Shown here in pieces: positions 35,199-44,034 of a stretch of 64,000 nt of DNA. The notes under the pieces are model-generated. The model saw only the letters and a list, made by a program, of their open reading frames with translations. It was not told where the DNA came from and made no database searches. Numbering within the stretch: position 1 is the first letter of the stretch; the number at the start of each line of letters is the position of its first letter. The DNA is from DATJZH01 sp052146815 (GTDB taxonomy: Bacteria > Actinomycetota > Actinomycetes > Streptosporangiales > Streptosporangiaceae), in assembly GCA_052146815.1 (NCBI GenBank), contig JBKQMG010000217.1:1-64000 (forward strand), written 5' to 3'. The position numbers and the translations under genes were made by a program.

Positions 35199-37192
35199 AG
35201 CGGCCGGTCCGGATCGCCAACTGCTCCGGCTTCTACGGCGACCGGACGGCGGCCGCGCGGGAGATGGTCGACGGCGGCCCGATCGACGTGCTGACCGGCG
35301 ACTACCTGGCCGAGCTCACCATGCTGATCTTGTGGAAGGCCAGGCTGAAAGATCCGGGCGCCGGTTATGCCCGGACGTTCCTGCGCCAGTTCGAGGAGGT
35401 GATCGGCACCTGTCTTGATCGCGGCATCACGATCGTGACGAACGCCGGCGGCCTGAACCCGGCCGGGCTGGCCGCGCGGCTGCAGGAGATCGCCGGCCGG
35501 CTCGGCCTGGCGCCGAAGATCGCCTACGTCGAGGGAGACGACCTGCTGGGTCAGATCGGCGAGCTCACCGCCGCGGGGCATGCGCTCGCGCACGCCGACA
35601 CCGGCGAGCCGCTCGCTGCGGCGGGCGTCACGCCGGTGACCGCCAGCGCCTACCTCGGCGGCTGGGGCATCGCGGCGGCCCTGCAGGCCGGCGCCGACGT
35701 GGTGGTTTGTCCCCGGGTCACCGACGCCTCGCTCGTCGTAGGCCCGGCGGCGGCGTGGCACGGGTGGGGGCCCGGCGACCTCGACGCCCTCGCAGGGGCA
35801 GTGGCGGCCGGCCACGTGATCGAGTGCGGCCCGCAGGCCACCGGCGGGAACTACCCGTTCTGGGAGGAGCTGCCGGACTGCCGGTATCCCGGCTTCCCGA
35901 TCGCCGAGGTCGCCGCCGACGGCAGCGCCGTGATCACCAAGCACCCGGGGACCGGGGGCCTGGTGTCCCCCGGTACGCTCACCGCTCAGCTGCTGTACGA
36001 GATCGCCGAGCCCGCCTACGCCAATCCCGACGTGGTCGCGCATTTCGACACCCTGCGGCTGGCCGCCGACGGCCCCGACCGGGTCACGATCAGCGGGACC
36101 CGCGGCAGCCCGCCGCCAGCGACGGCCAAGGTGGCGCTGAACTACCTCGGCGGCTACCGCAACACGATGACGCTGGTGCTCACCGGCCTGAACATCGAGC
36201 AGAAGGCGGCCAGGGCCGAGAGCATGCTGTTCGACCTGCTGGGCGGCAAGGAGCGGTTCGCGGAAGCCGACGTCCGGCTGATCCGCACGGACCGGCCGGA
36301 CGCGCCCGCCAACGAGCAGGCCACCGCGCAGCTGCGGATCACCGTCAAGGATCCGGATCCCGCCAAGGTGGGCCGGTCGTTCTCCAACGCCACGATGGAG
36401 CTGGCGCTGGCCGGCTACGCCGGGTTCCACCCGACGACCCCGCCCACGGCGGAGAGCGCCTACGGGGTGTACTGGCCGACGTTCGTGCCCGCCGGGGTGA
36501 TACCGCATGCGGTCGTGCTGCCCGACGGGACCCGCCGCGCCGTCCGGCCCGGCGCCGGATCCCCGCTCGCGGCGCAGCCAGCGGCGGGCAGCGCGGTGCG
36601 GGAGGAGCCAGGCCGCGCAGAAGGCGGTCAGGCAGAGCCCGGCACCGGGGAAGCCGGGCAGGCAGAGCCCGGCACCCGAACGCCCGCCGGCCCCGGTGAC
36701 GCCGGGTTCTCCCCCGGTGCGCCTGCGCCGGCCGGTGCGGCGGCCGGCCTGGTCGCCCCGGCCGGTCCGACCCGCCGGGCGCCGCTCGGACTGATCTGCG
36801 GCGCCCGCTCGGGCGACAAGGGCGGCAACGCGAACGTGGGCCTGTGGACGCGCAGCCCGGCTGCTTACGGCTGGCTGCGCGAGTACCTGGACGTGACCCG
36901 GTTCCGCGCCTTGCTGACTGAGGCCGCGCCACTGGAGGTCCGCCGGTACGAGCTGCCCAACATCTGCGCGCTGAACTTCGTGATCGTCGGGCTGCTCGGC
37001 CAGGGCGTGGCCGCCTCGACGCGCCCCGACCCGCAGGCTAAAAGCCTGGGCGAGTACCTGCGCTCCCGGCACGTCGACATCCCGGCCGCGCTGCTCGATA
37101 TCCCTGCGGCGCAGGCCGGCACCCCTGGGGCCCGGCGCGACGATACGACGCCCCGGCACGACGTTCCGGCGGCACCGCGGGCCGCAGGCTAG
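35195..37192 (+). CDS. AtuA-family acyclic terpene utilization-like protein
   Basis: A 665-aa protein from GTG 35195 (VKRPVRIANCSGFYGDRTAA). The AtuA domain spans ~1-450: GPIDVLTGDYLAELTMLILW, ITIVTNAGGLNPAGLAARLQ, YLGGWGIAAALQAGADVVVC, CGPQATGGNYPFWEELPDC. A C-terminal AtuA-like ferredoxin-fold domain follows (~540-640: LICGARSGDKGGNANVGLWT; LPNICALNFVIVGLLGQGVA). Between them lies a low-complexity linker with repeated GQAEPGT. AtuA is needed for citronellol/geraniol catabolism in Pseudomonas, but its reaction is not established. The neighbours (branched-type acyl-CoA carboxylase, hydratase, dehydrogenase, ligase) support an isoprenoid or branched-acid pathway. Confidence 0.85.
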   Translation: MKRPVRIANCSGFYGDRTAAAREMVDGGPIDVLTGDYLAELTMLILWKARLKDPGAGYARTFLRQFEEVIGTCLDRGITIVTNAGGLNPAGLAARLQEIAGRLGLAPKIAYVEGDDLLGQIGELTAAGHALAHADTGEPLAAAGVTPVTASAYLGGWGIAAALQAGADVVVCPRVTDASLVVGPAAAWHGWGPGDLDALAGAVAAGHVIECGPQATGGNYPFWEELPDCRYPGFPIAEVAADGSAVITKHPGTGGLVSPGTLTAQLLYEIAEPAYANPDVVAHFDTLRLAADGPDRVTISGTRGSPPPATAKVALNYLGGYRNTMTLVLTGLNIEQKAARAESMLFDLLGGKERFAEADVRLIRTDRPDAPANEQATAQLRITVKDPDPAKVGRSFSNATMELALAGYAGFHPTTPPTAESAYGVYWPTFVPAGVIPHAVVLPDGTRRAVRPGAGSPLAAQPAAGSAVREEPGRAEGGQAEPGTGEAGQAEPGTRTPAGPGDAGFSPGAPAPAGAAAGLVAPAGPTRRAPLGLICGARSGDKGGNANVGLWTRSPAAYGWLREYLDVTRFRALLTEAAPLEVRRYELPNICALNFVIVGLLGQGVAASTRPDPQAKSLGEYLRSRHVDIPAALLDIPAAQAGTPGARRDDTTPRHDVPAAPRAAG

Positions 37193-37210
37193 CGAGGAAG
37201 CGGAGGCGAG

Positions 37211-40108
37211 ATGGATTTCCAGGACGGCCCCGAGCACGCCGCGCTGCGCGCGGCGGTGGCTCAGATCGCCGGGGATTTCGGCAGCCGCTACTACGCGCAG
37301 AAGGCCGAGGCGGCCGAGCCGACCTCGGAGCTGTGGCAGGCCCTCGCGGCCGGCGGCTATGTCGGCATCAACATCCCGGCTGAGTACGGCGGCGGCGGGG
37401 CGGGCCGCTCTGAGCTGGCGATCGTCTGCGAGGAGAGCGCCGCGCAGGGCTGCCCGCTGCTGCTCCTGCTGGTCTCCAGCGCCATCTGCGGCGAGGTGAT
37501 CAGCCGCTACGGCAGTCCCGAGCAGCGCAAGGACTGGCTGCCGCCGCTCGCCAGCGGACAGGACAAGATCGTCTTCGCGATCACCGAGCCGGACGCCGGG
37601 TCGAACTCCCGCCGGCTGTCCACGACGGCGACGGCCGCCGGGGGCGGCGACTGGCTGCTGGCCGGCACGAAGTACTACATCTCCGGCGTCGACGACGCCC
37701 GCGCCATCCTGGTGGTGGCGCGGACCGGGACCGACGAGGCCACCGGTCATGCCCGGCTGTCGCTGTTCCTCGTCGACACCGACGCGCCCGGGCTGTCCCG
37801 TCAGCTGCTGCCGGTCTCGGCCCGGCTGCCCGAGCGGCAGTTCACCCTGTACTTCGACCAGGTCAGGGTCGGCGCCGACCGGCTCGTGGGCAAGCCGGGT
37901 GACGGATTCGGGCAGGTCTTCCACGGGCTCAATCCCGAGCGCATTACCGGCGCGGCGCTGTGCGTCGGCGTCGGCCGGCACGCGCTGGACCGGGCCGCGC
38001 AGTACGCCCGCACCCGCACGGTCTGGAACGCACCGGTCGGGGCGCACCAGGGCCTGGCGCATCCGCTGGCTCAGACGAAGATCGAGATCGAGCTGGCCGG
38101 GCTGATGACGGCCAAGGCCGGCTGGCTGCACGATCAGCGGCAGCCCGCCGGCGATGCCGCCAACATGGCCAAGTACGCCGCCGCCGAAGCGGCGCTCGCC
38201 GCGGTGGACGCGGCGATTCAGACACACGGCGGCAACGGGCTGTCGCGCGAGTACGGGCTGCTGCCGCTGTGGGAGCTGGCCCGGCTGCTGCGGATCGCGC
38301 CGGTCAGCCGGGAGATGATCCTCAACCATGTGGCCCAGCACCAGCTCGGGCTGCCCAGGTCCTACCTGACGGCGGCCGGCACCGCCAGACCGACCGCCGG
38401 ACCGAGCCGCCAGGTGACCGCACTGACCGGGGGCACGGACAGGACGCACGACAGGGGAAGCCAGATGGACACCGATCTGCACGCCAGCCTCATCCAGCGG
38501 GTCAACGTCGGCGACAGCCTGACCAGGACGGCCGCCCGGCACCCGGACCGGGTCGCCGTCGTCGACAGCGACCGGCGGTGGAGCTACCGCGCGCTGAACG
38601 ACTGGGTGAACCTGGTGGCGGGCGGCCTGGCCAGCCTCGGGTACCGGCGGGGCGACGCGCTGGCGCTGGCGTCCGGCAACAGCGCCGAGTTCCTGGCCAT
38701 CTACTACGCCTGCGCCAAGCTCGGCGTGATCTGCGTGCCGGTCAACCTGGGCTGGCGGACGGACGAGGTGGCCTACGTGCTCGGCCATTCCGGCGCCCGC
38801 GGCCTCGTGGTCGAAAGCCAGCTCGCCGAGGCCATGACCCCGGCCCTGCAGGAGGGCGACGCGGTCACCATCGTGATCGTCGCGCCGGGCACGGGCAGCA
38901 TAGGGACCCCGGGCCGCGGGCCGGGCGGGCCGGCCACAGGCGGCGCCAGTGCCGGGGCGGAAGGCGGGCGGCACTGGCTGAGCTTCGCCGATCTGGCGGC
39001 CGCCGGGACCACCGCCGAGCCGCAGTGCCTGGTCGCTGACCGCGACCCGGTCACTTACCTCTACACCAGCGGCACGACCTCGGCGCCGAAGGGCGTGATC
39101 GGCAACCACACTGCGATCTACCTGGAGTCCCTGACGATGGCGCTGGAGGCGCGGTTCGACGCCGACGACCGGTTCGCGGCCCTGCTGCCGATGTTTCATA
39201 CTGCGCAGCTGAACTGCCACTGCACTCCGGCGATCATGGTCGGCGCGACGATCCACGCGCTGCGCGGCTTCGACCCAGGCGGCCTGCTCAAGCGGATCGA
39301 GACCGAGCGGATTACCCAGATCTTCGGCCTGCCGATGATGATGTACCGTGACCTGCTGGATCATCCCGACATCGGCCGCCGGGACCTGTCCAGCCTGCGC
39401 CGGGCCTGCTACGCCATGGCGCCAATGCCGGACGCGCAGCTGAGGCGCTGCCTGGAGACGTTCGGCTGCGACTTCTACCTGCTGTTCGGGCAGACCGAGA
39501 TGAGCCCGACCGTGACGATGTTCCGGCCCGAGCATCAGCTCAGTCATGCCGGCGCGGTCGGCGCCCCGGTCGTGAACATCGAGGTGGGCATCATGGATCC
39601 CGGCGGGACGCTGCTGCCGCCGGGCGAGCAGGGCGAGATCGTCTACCGCGGGCCGCACACCATGTCGGGCTACCTGAAGGACCCGGCCGCGACCGAGGCG
39701 GCCTTCGCCCACGGCTGGTTCCATTCCGGCGACGTCGGGCGGGTGGACGAGGACGGGATCTTGTGGTTCAGCGACCGGCGCAAGGACGTCATCAAGACCG
39801 GCGGCGAGAACGTCGCCTCGATCGAGGTGGAGAAGGCCGTCTACGCCGCCGATCCGCGGGTGGCGGAGGTCGTCGTCGTAGGGCTTCCGCACGACCACTG
39901 GGGCGAGGCGATCACGGCGGTGGTCGTGCCGAAACCGGGCGCGGCGCCCGACGAGGGGGAACTGATGGAAGAGGTCAGACGGCACCTGGACGGCTACAAG
40001 GCACCCAAGTCGGTGATCTTCGTCGACGAGCTGCCGCGGACCTCGACCGGGAAGATCCGCAAGAACCTGGTGCGCGAGACGTACTCCGGCCACTACGCAG
40101 GGAGCTGA
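37211..40108 (+). CDS. Acyl-CoA dehydrogenase joined in frame to acyl-CoA ligase
   Basis: One uninterrupted frame of 965 codons. Residues 1-~390 are an acyl-CoA dehydrogenase: GYVGINIPAEYGGGGAGRSE, FAITEPDAGSNSRRL (FAD contact), KYYISGVDDARAILVV, and IQTHGGNGLSREYGL. Residues ~419-965 are an AMP-forming CoA ligase: YLYTSGTTSAPKGVIGNH, GQTEMSPTVT, HGWFHSGDVGRVDEDGILWF, DRRKDVIKTGGENVASIEVE and RTSTGKIRKNLVRETY. Between them is an Ala/Thr-rich stretch, and AGGGGAAGCC stands right before an ATG at 38465. So the ligase may be made separately by internal initiation, with a lost dehydrogenase stop, or as a true fusion. Activation and alpha,beta-dehydrogenation precede carboxylation in such pathways. 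Confidence 0.85.
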   Translation: MDFQDGPEHAALRAAVAQIAGDFGSRYYAQKAEAAEPTSELWQALAAGGYVGINIPAEYGGGGAGRSELAIVCEESAAQGCPLLLLLVSSAICGEVISRYGSPEQRKDWLPPLASGQDKIVFAITEPDAGSNSRRLSTTATAAGGGDWLLAGTKYYISGVDDARAILVVARTGTDEATGHARLSLFLVDTDAPGLSRQLLPVSARLPERQFTLYFDQVRVGADRLVGKPGDGFGQVFHGLNPERITGAALCVGVGRHALDRAAQYARTRTVWNAPVGAHQGLAHPLAQTKIEIELAGLMTAKAGWLHDQRQPAGDAANMAKYAAAEAALAAVDAAIQTHGGNGLSREYGLLPLWELARLLRIAPVSREMILNHVAQHQLGLPRSYLTAAGTARPTAGPSRQVTALTGGTDRTHDRGSQMDTDLHASLIQRVNVGDSLTRTAARHPDRVAVVDSDRRWSYRALNDWVNLVAGGLASLGYRRGDALALASGNSAEFLAIYYACAKLGVICVPVNLGWRTDEVAYVLGHSGARGLVVESQLAEAMTPALQEGDAVTIVIVAPGTGSIGTPGRGPGGPATGGASAGAEGGRHWLSFADLAAAGTTAEPQCLVADRDPVTYLYTSGTTSAPKGVIGNHTAIYLESLTMALEARFDADDRFAALLPMFHTAQLNCHCTPAIMVGATIHALRGFDPGGLLKRIETERITQIFGLPMMMYRDLLDHPDIGRRDLSSLRRACYAMAPMPDAQLRRCLETFGCDFYLLFGQTEMSPTVTMFRPEHQLSHAGAVGAPVVNIEVGIMDPGGTLLPPGEQGEIVYRGPHTMSGYLKDPAATEAAFAHGWFHSGDVGRVDEDGILWFSDRRKDVIKTGGENVASIEVEKAVYAADPRVAEVVVVGLPHDHWGEAITAVVVPKPGAAPDEGELMEEVRRHLDGYKAPKSVIFVDELPRTSTGKIRKNLVRETYSGHYAGS

Positions 40109-40110
40109 GC

Positions 40111-40800
40111 ATGCGCGGGGCGGCGCTCACGGCAGGCGGCAGCGATCGGGCGGCCTCCGGCGACCTGGCGGGCTCCGGCGACCTGGCGGGGCCCGGCGGG
40201 CCGCCGGCCCCCGGCGACCCGGCGCGGCCGCTGCCGGGCATCCGCACGCCGGCCCGCAAGGAGCGGATCCTGGCCGCGGCCGCCGAACTGGTGGCCCAGC
40301 GCGGCTATCACGCGGTGTCCATCGCCGACATCGGCGCCGCGGCCGGGATCACCGGCCCGGCGATCTACCGGCACTTCGAGAGCAAATCCGCAGTGCTCGT
40401 CGCGCTATGCGACCAGGTCATCGACGGGCTGCTGGCGAACGCGGCGCGGATCGCGAGCTCGGGCGCGGGCGAGCGGGACGCGCTCGCCCTTCTCGTCTCC
40501 GACCAGGTCGATTTCGTGATCACCGACCGCGAGCTGGCGCGGGTGTACCACAACGAGATCAACAACCTGCCTGCCGAGGACCGCCGCCGGCTGCGCCGCA
40601 AACAGCGGCTCTACCTCGAGGAATGGGCGCATGTCCTCGGTGAGCTGCGCGCTGACCTGGCCGACGCCGAGGTGCGGACCGTGGTGCACGCGGCCATCGG
40701 GGCCATCCAGTCGGTGCTGTTCCACGACAGCGGGCTGCCGGCGGACCGGCTCCGGCTGCTGATGACCCGCAGCGCCCAGGCGGTGCTGGCGGCCCGCTGA
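40111..40800 (+). CDS. TetR-family regulator of the acyl-CoA operon
   Basis: A 229-aa protein starting at ATG 40111, three bases after the ligase stop. The first ~45 residues are a Gly/Ala/Pro tail with a repeated GDLAG. The HTH follows: RKERILAAAAELVAQRGYHA, VSIADIGAAAGITGPAIYRH. The ligand domain has LARVYHNEINNLPAEDRRRL, common in TetR regulators of fatty-acid or terpenoid CoA pathways (KstR2/FadR-like). It closes the operon that starts at 30088, so it probably autoregulates through the GTGAATC sites at 29925 and 30063, released by an acyl-CoA. The regulator-site link is inferred. Confidence 0.85.
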   Translation: MRGAALTAGGSDRAASGDLAGSGDLAGPGGPPAPGDPARPLPGIRTPARKERILAAAAELVAQRGYHAVSIADIGAAAGITGPAIYRHFESKSAVLVALCDQVIDGLLANAARIASSGAGERDALALLVSDQVDFVITDRELARVYHNEINNLPAEDRRRLRRKQRLYLEEWAHVLGELRADLADAEVRTVVHAAIGAIQSVLFHDSGLPADRLRLLMTRSAQAVLAAR

Positions 40801-40885
40801 CCGCGGCAGTTTCCGGGGTCCGTCCGGCCGGACCTACGATGGGCTGCATGCACGGGACAGGCACCGAGCACGAGGGGACGCCGAG

Positions 40886-42568
40886 GTGACGGTAATGGCA
40901 CCGGGCGCCGCCGCCCGCGCGGCGATCCTTACCGTCGATGACGATCCCGGCGTGTCCCGGGCGGTGGCCCGTGACCTGCGCCGTCGCTACGGCGAGGCGC
41001 ACCGGATCGTGCGGGCCGAGTCCGGGCAGTCGGCACTGGACGCCCTGCGCGAGATGAAGCTGCGCGGCGATCTGGTGGCCGTGATCCTGGCCGACTACCG
41101 CATGCCGGAAATGAACGGGATCGAGTTCCTCGAGCAGGCGATGGACGTCTACCCGGCAGCACGGCGGGTGCTGCTCACCGCCTATGCCGACACCGGCGCG
41201 GCGATCGACGCGATCAACGTCGTCGACCTGGACCACTATCTGCTCAAGCCCTGGGACCCGCCCGAGGAGAAGCTCTACCCGGTCGTGGACGCCCTGCTGG
41301 AGGCCTGGGGGACCGCCGATCACCGGGCGGCGCCCGAGACGAAGGTCATCGGTCACCGCTGGTCGGCGCGCTCCTCGGGGGTGCGCGAGTTCCTCGCCCG
41401 CAATCAGGTGCCTTACCGCTGGTACGCCGCCGACGAGCCGGAGGGGCAGCGGCTGCTCGCCGCGGCCGGATCGGACGGCCGGGATCTGCCGGTCCTGATC
41501 ACGCCCGACGGGGATCCCCTCGTCGCGCCCACGGACGCCGAGGTGGCCGGCCGGGTGGGCCTGGCCACCACGCCGTCCAAGGATTTCTATGACGTGGTCG
41601 TCGTCGGGGGCGGCCCCGCCGGGCTCGGCGCCGCCGTCTACGGTGCCTCCGAGGGCCTGCGCACCGTGCTGGTCGAGCGGACTGCCACCGGCGGCCAGGC
41701 GGGCCAGAGCTCGCGGATCGAGAACTATCTCGGGTTCCCCGACGGCGTCTCCGGGGCGCAGCTGACCGACCGCGCGCGCCGGCAGGCTGCCCGGTTCGGC
41801 GCCGAGGTCCTGACCACCCGTGACGTCGTCGGCCTGGATGTCAGGGGCTCGGCCCGGAGCGTCCGTTTCTCCGACGGCAGCGTCATCGACGCGCACACCG
41901 TGATCCTGGCCACCGGCGTCTCCTACCGTCAGCTCGAGGCGCCCGGGCTGAGCGAGATGACCGGGCGCGGGGTCTATTACGGCTCCGCGCTGACCGAGGC
42001 CGCCGCCTGCGCCGGCCAGGACGTCTACGTCGTCGGCGGCGCCAACTCGGCCGGCCAGGCCGCCGTCTACCTGGCCCGCGGCGCCCGCTCGGTGACGCTC
42101 CTGGTCCGCGGCCAGTCGGTGGAAAAGTCGATGTCGTATTACCTGATCCAGCAGATCGCCGGCATCCCGTCGATCTCCGTGCGCACCGGCGCCGAGGTCG
42201 CCGCGGCTGAGGGCAGCGATCACCTGGAGACCCTCACGCTGCGCGACACCACGACGGGCGAGGTCGAGAAGGTCAGCGCGCAGTGGCTGTTCCTGTTCAT
42301 CGGCGCCGCCCCGCTGACCGACTGGCTGGACGGCGTCGTCCAGCGGGACCAGCGCGGCTTCGTGCTGGCCGGTCCTGATCTGGCGCCCGGCGGCGAGCGG
42401 CCGCCCGGCTGGGAGCTGGACCGGCCGCCCTATCACCTGGAGACCAGCGTGCCGGGCGTATTCGTCGCGGGCGATGCCAGGGCTGAGTCCGCCAAGCGCG
42501 TCGCCTCGGCCGTCGGGGAGGGTGCCATGGCCGTGATGCTCGTGCATCGCTACCTGGAGAAGGTATGA
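40886..42568 (+). CDS. Response-regulator receiver fused to thioredoxin-reductase-like flavoprotein lacking CxxC
   Basis: A 560-aa protein with three parts. Residues ~13-140 are a receiver with acidic pocket D18-D20, phospho-acceptor D70 (ILADYRMPEMNG), T98 and K121 (LKPWDPPEE). Residues ~152-228 look like a glutaredoxin/thioredoxin-fold module in which the CxxC is replaced by S-A-R-S-S (160-164) while PVLITPDGDPLVAPT and GLA are kept. Residues ~234-560 are a TrxB-type FAD/NAD(P)H oxidoreductase: GGGPAGLG (241-248), TATGGQAGQSSRIENYLGFP, VVGGANSAGQ (382-391) and VPGVFVAGDARAESAKRVAS. The redox CxxC of thioredoxin reductase is absent (YYGSALTEAA). C375 is the only cysteine I see. It overlaps the next gene (ATGA). 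Role inferred: a phospho-controlled NAD(P)H/FAD sensor or reductase. Confidence 0.85.
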   Translation: MTVMAPGAAARAAILTVDDDPGVSRAVARDLRRRYGEAHRIVRAESGQSALDALREMKLRGDLVAVILADYRMPEMNGIEFLEQAMDVYPAARRVLLTAYADTGAAIDAINVVDLDHYLLKPWDPPEEKLYPVVDALLEAWGTADHRAAPETKVIGHRWSARSSGVREFLARNQVPYRWYAADEPEGQRLLAAAGSDGRDLPVLITPDGDPLVAPTDAEVAGRVGLATTPSKDFYDVVVVGGGPAGLGAAVYGASEGLRTVLVERTATGGQAGQSSRIENYLGFPDGVSGAQLTDRARRQAARFGAEVLTTRDVVGLDVRGSARSVRFSDGSVIDAHTVILATGVSYRQLEAPGLSEMTGRGVYYGSALTEAAACAGQDVYVVGGANSAGQAAVYLARGARSVTLLVRGQSVEKSMSYYLIQQIAGIPSISVRTGAEVAAAEGSDHLETLTLRDTTTGEVEKVSAQWLFLFIGAAPLTDWLDGVVQRDQRGFVLAGPDLAPGGERPPGWELDRPPYHLETSVPGVFVAGDARAESAKRVASAVGEGAMAVMLVHRYLEKV

Positions 42569-44019
42569 GCGAGACGCCGGCCCCCGTGCCGCAGCAGGCC
42601 GGCCAGCTGCCCTGCAGTGCGGCCGAACTGCGCGGCCTGTTCCTGTTCGAGAAGCTCACCGGCGACCAGCTGGACTGGCTGTGCAGCCGCGGGCATGTCG
42701 AGCTGATCGAGCCGGGACCGGTGTACGCCGAGGGCACGCCCGCCACGTGCTTCTACGTTCTGCTGTCCGGCAGCCTGGTGCTGTCGCGCCGGGTCGGCGC
42801 CGACGACGTCGAAGTGGTCCGCACCTCCGACCCGGGCGTCTATTCGGGGGCGTTCTACGCCTACCTCGGGGACCAGACCCCGCAGGTCTACAACAACTCG
42901 CTGCGGGTCACCGAGCCGTCGAGGTTCTTCGTCCTGGACGCCGACGTCTTCGCCGAGATGATGCATGACTGGTTCCCGATGGCGGTGCATCTGCTGGAGG
43001 GACTGTTCTTCGGCGTGAAGAACACCCAGCACGCCATCGGCCAGCGCGAGCGGCTGCTGGCCCTCGGCTCGCTGTCGGCCGGCCTGACCCACGAGCTGAA
43101 CAACCCGGCCGCGGCCGCCCTGCGTGCCACTTCGTCCCTGCGCGAGCGGGTGGCCGGGATGCGCAGCAAGCTGCGCCTGATCGCGAGCGGCCCCTACAAC
43201 CGGGTCGCGCTGGAGACGCTGATCGGGCTGCAGGAGGAGGCCGCCGACCGGGTGCCGAAGGCGCTGGCACTCGATCCGCTGGAGGCTTCCGACCGCGAGG
43301 ACACCATCGCCGACTGGCTTGATGACCACGGCGTGACCGACGGCTGGGCCCTGGCCCCGGTGTTCGTGCAGGCCGGCCTGGATATCCCCTGGCTCGACCA
43401 TGTCGCCGCCCACGTGGACGGCGGCAACCTGGACACCGCGCTGCGGTGGCTCGGCTACACGGTCGAGACCGAGCTGCTGATGAACGAGATCGAGGACTCG
43501 GCCAACCGGATCTCGACCCTGGTCGGCGCCGCCAAGCAGTACTCCCAGCTGGACCGGGCCCCTTACCAGGTCGTGGACGTGCACGAGCTGCTGGACAGCA
43601 CGCTGATGATGCTGGGCGGCAAGATTCCCGCGGGCGTCACCGTCGTGAAGGACTACGACCGGTCGCTGCCGGGGATCCCCGCCTACGCGGGCGAGCTGAA
43701 CCAGGTATGGACGAACCTGATCGATAACGCGGTGTCAGCCATGAAGGGAACGGGCACGCTCACCGTGCGCACCAGGCTGGACCGCGACCGGGCGCTCATC
43801 GAGTTCGGCGACACCGGCCCTGGCGTGCCGCCGGACATCCAGCAGCGCATTTTCGAGCCGTTCTTCACCACGAAGCCGGTGGGCGAGGGCACTGGTCTCG
43901 GGCTCGACATCTCCTGGCGCATCGTGGTCAACAAGCATCACGGGGACCTTCAGCTGGAGTCGGTTCCCGGTGACACGCGCTTCCGGGTATGGCTCCCGCT
44001 CGCCGGCCCCGGAACCTGA
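42565..44019 (+). CDS. Histidine kinase with N-terminal cyclic-nucleotide-binding-type domain
   Basis: A 484-aa soluble protein. Residues ~22-150 form a CAP_ED/cNMP-binding-like barrel (LFLFEKLTGDQLDWLCSRGH, CFYVLLSGSLVLSRRV). LSAGLTHELNNPAAAAL contains the H-box His176 and is followed by a long helical insert. The catalytic domain has the N-box NQVWTNLIDNAVSAMKG, G1 in DTGPGVPPDI, F-box FEPFFTTK and G2 GEGTGLGLDISWRIV. There are no transmembrane segments. It overlaps the receiver-flavoprotein gene by 4 nt and is therefore its natural phosphodonor. A UBP-type zinc-finger gene follows 15 bp later. Whether the barrel binds a nucleotide is uncertain. Confidence 0.9.
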   Translation: MSETPAPVPQQAGQLPCSAAELRGLFLFEKLTGDQLDWLCSRGHVELIEPGPVYAEGTPATCFYVLLSGSLVLSRRVGADDVEVVRTSDPGVYSGAFYAYLGDQTPQVYNNSLRVTEPSRFFVLDADVFAEMMHDWFPMAVHLLEGLFFGVKNTQHAIGQRERLLALGSLSAGLTHELNNPAAAALRATSSLRERVAGMRSKLRLIASGPYNRVALETLIGLQEEAADRVPKALALDPLEASDREDTIADWLDDHGVTDGWALAPVFVQAGLDIPWLDHVAAHVDGGNLDTALRWLGYTVETELLMNEIEDSANRISTLVGAAKQYSQLDRAPYQVVDVHELLDSTLMMLGGKIPAGVTVVKDYDRSLPGIPAYAGELNQVWTNLIDNAVSAMKGTGTLTVRTRLDRDRALIEFGDTGPGVPPDIQQRIFEPFFTTKPVGEGTGLGLDISWRIVVNKHHGDLQLESVPGDTRFRVWLPLAGPGT

Positions 44020-44034
44020 CAGGCAGGAGCCGCA

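Noticed and set aside
35054..40093. A 1679-codon open frame on the minus strand
   Set aside because: It is antisense to the AtuA-like, dehydrogenase and ligase genes, which have clear domains. Long antisense frames are expected in 70% GC DNA; its composition is Arg/Gly/Pro/His-rich with no domain.
40886..42568. Genuine thioredoxin reductase
   Set aside because: The CxxC redox pair is missing in both the reductase part and the glutaredoxin-like part, so disulfide reduction is not supported despite the fold.
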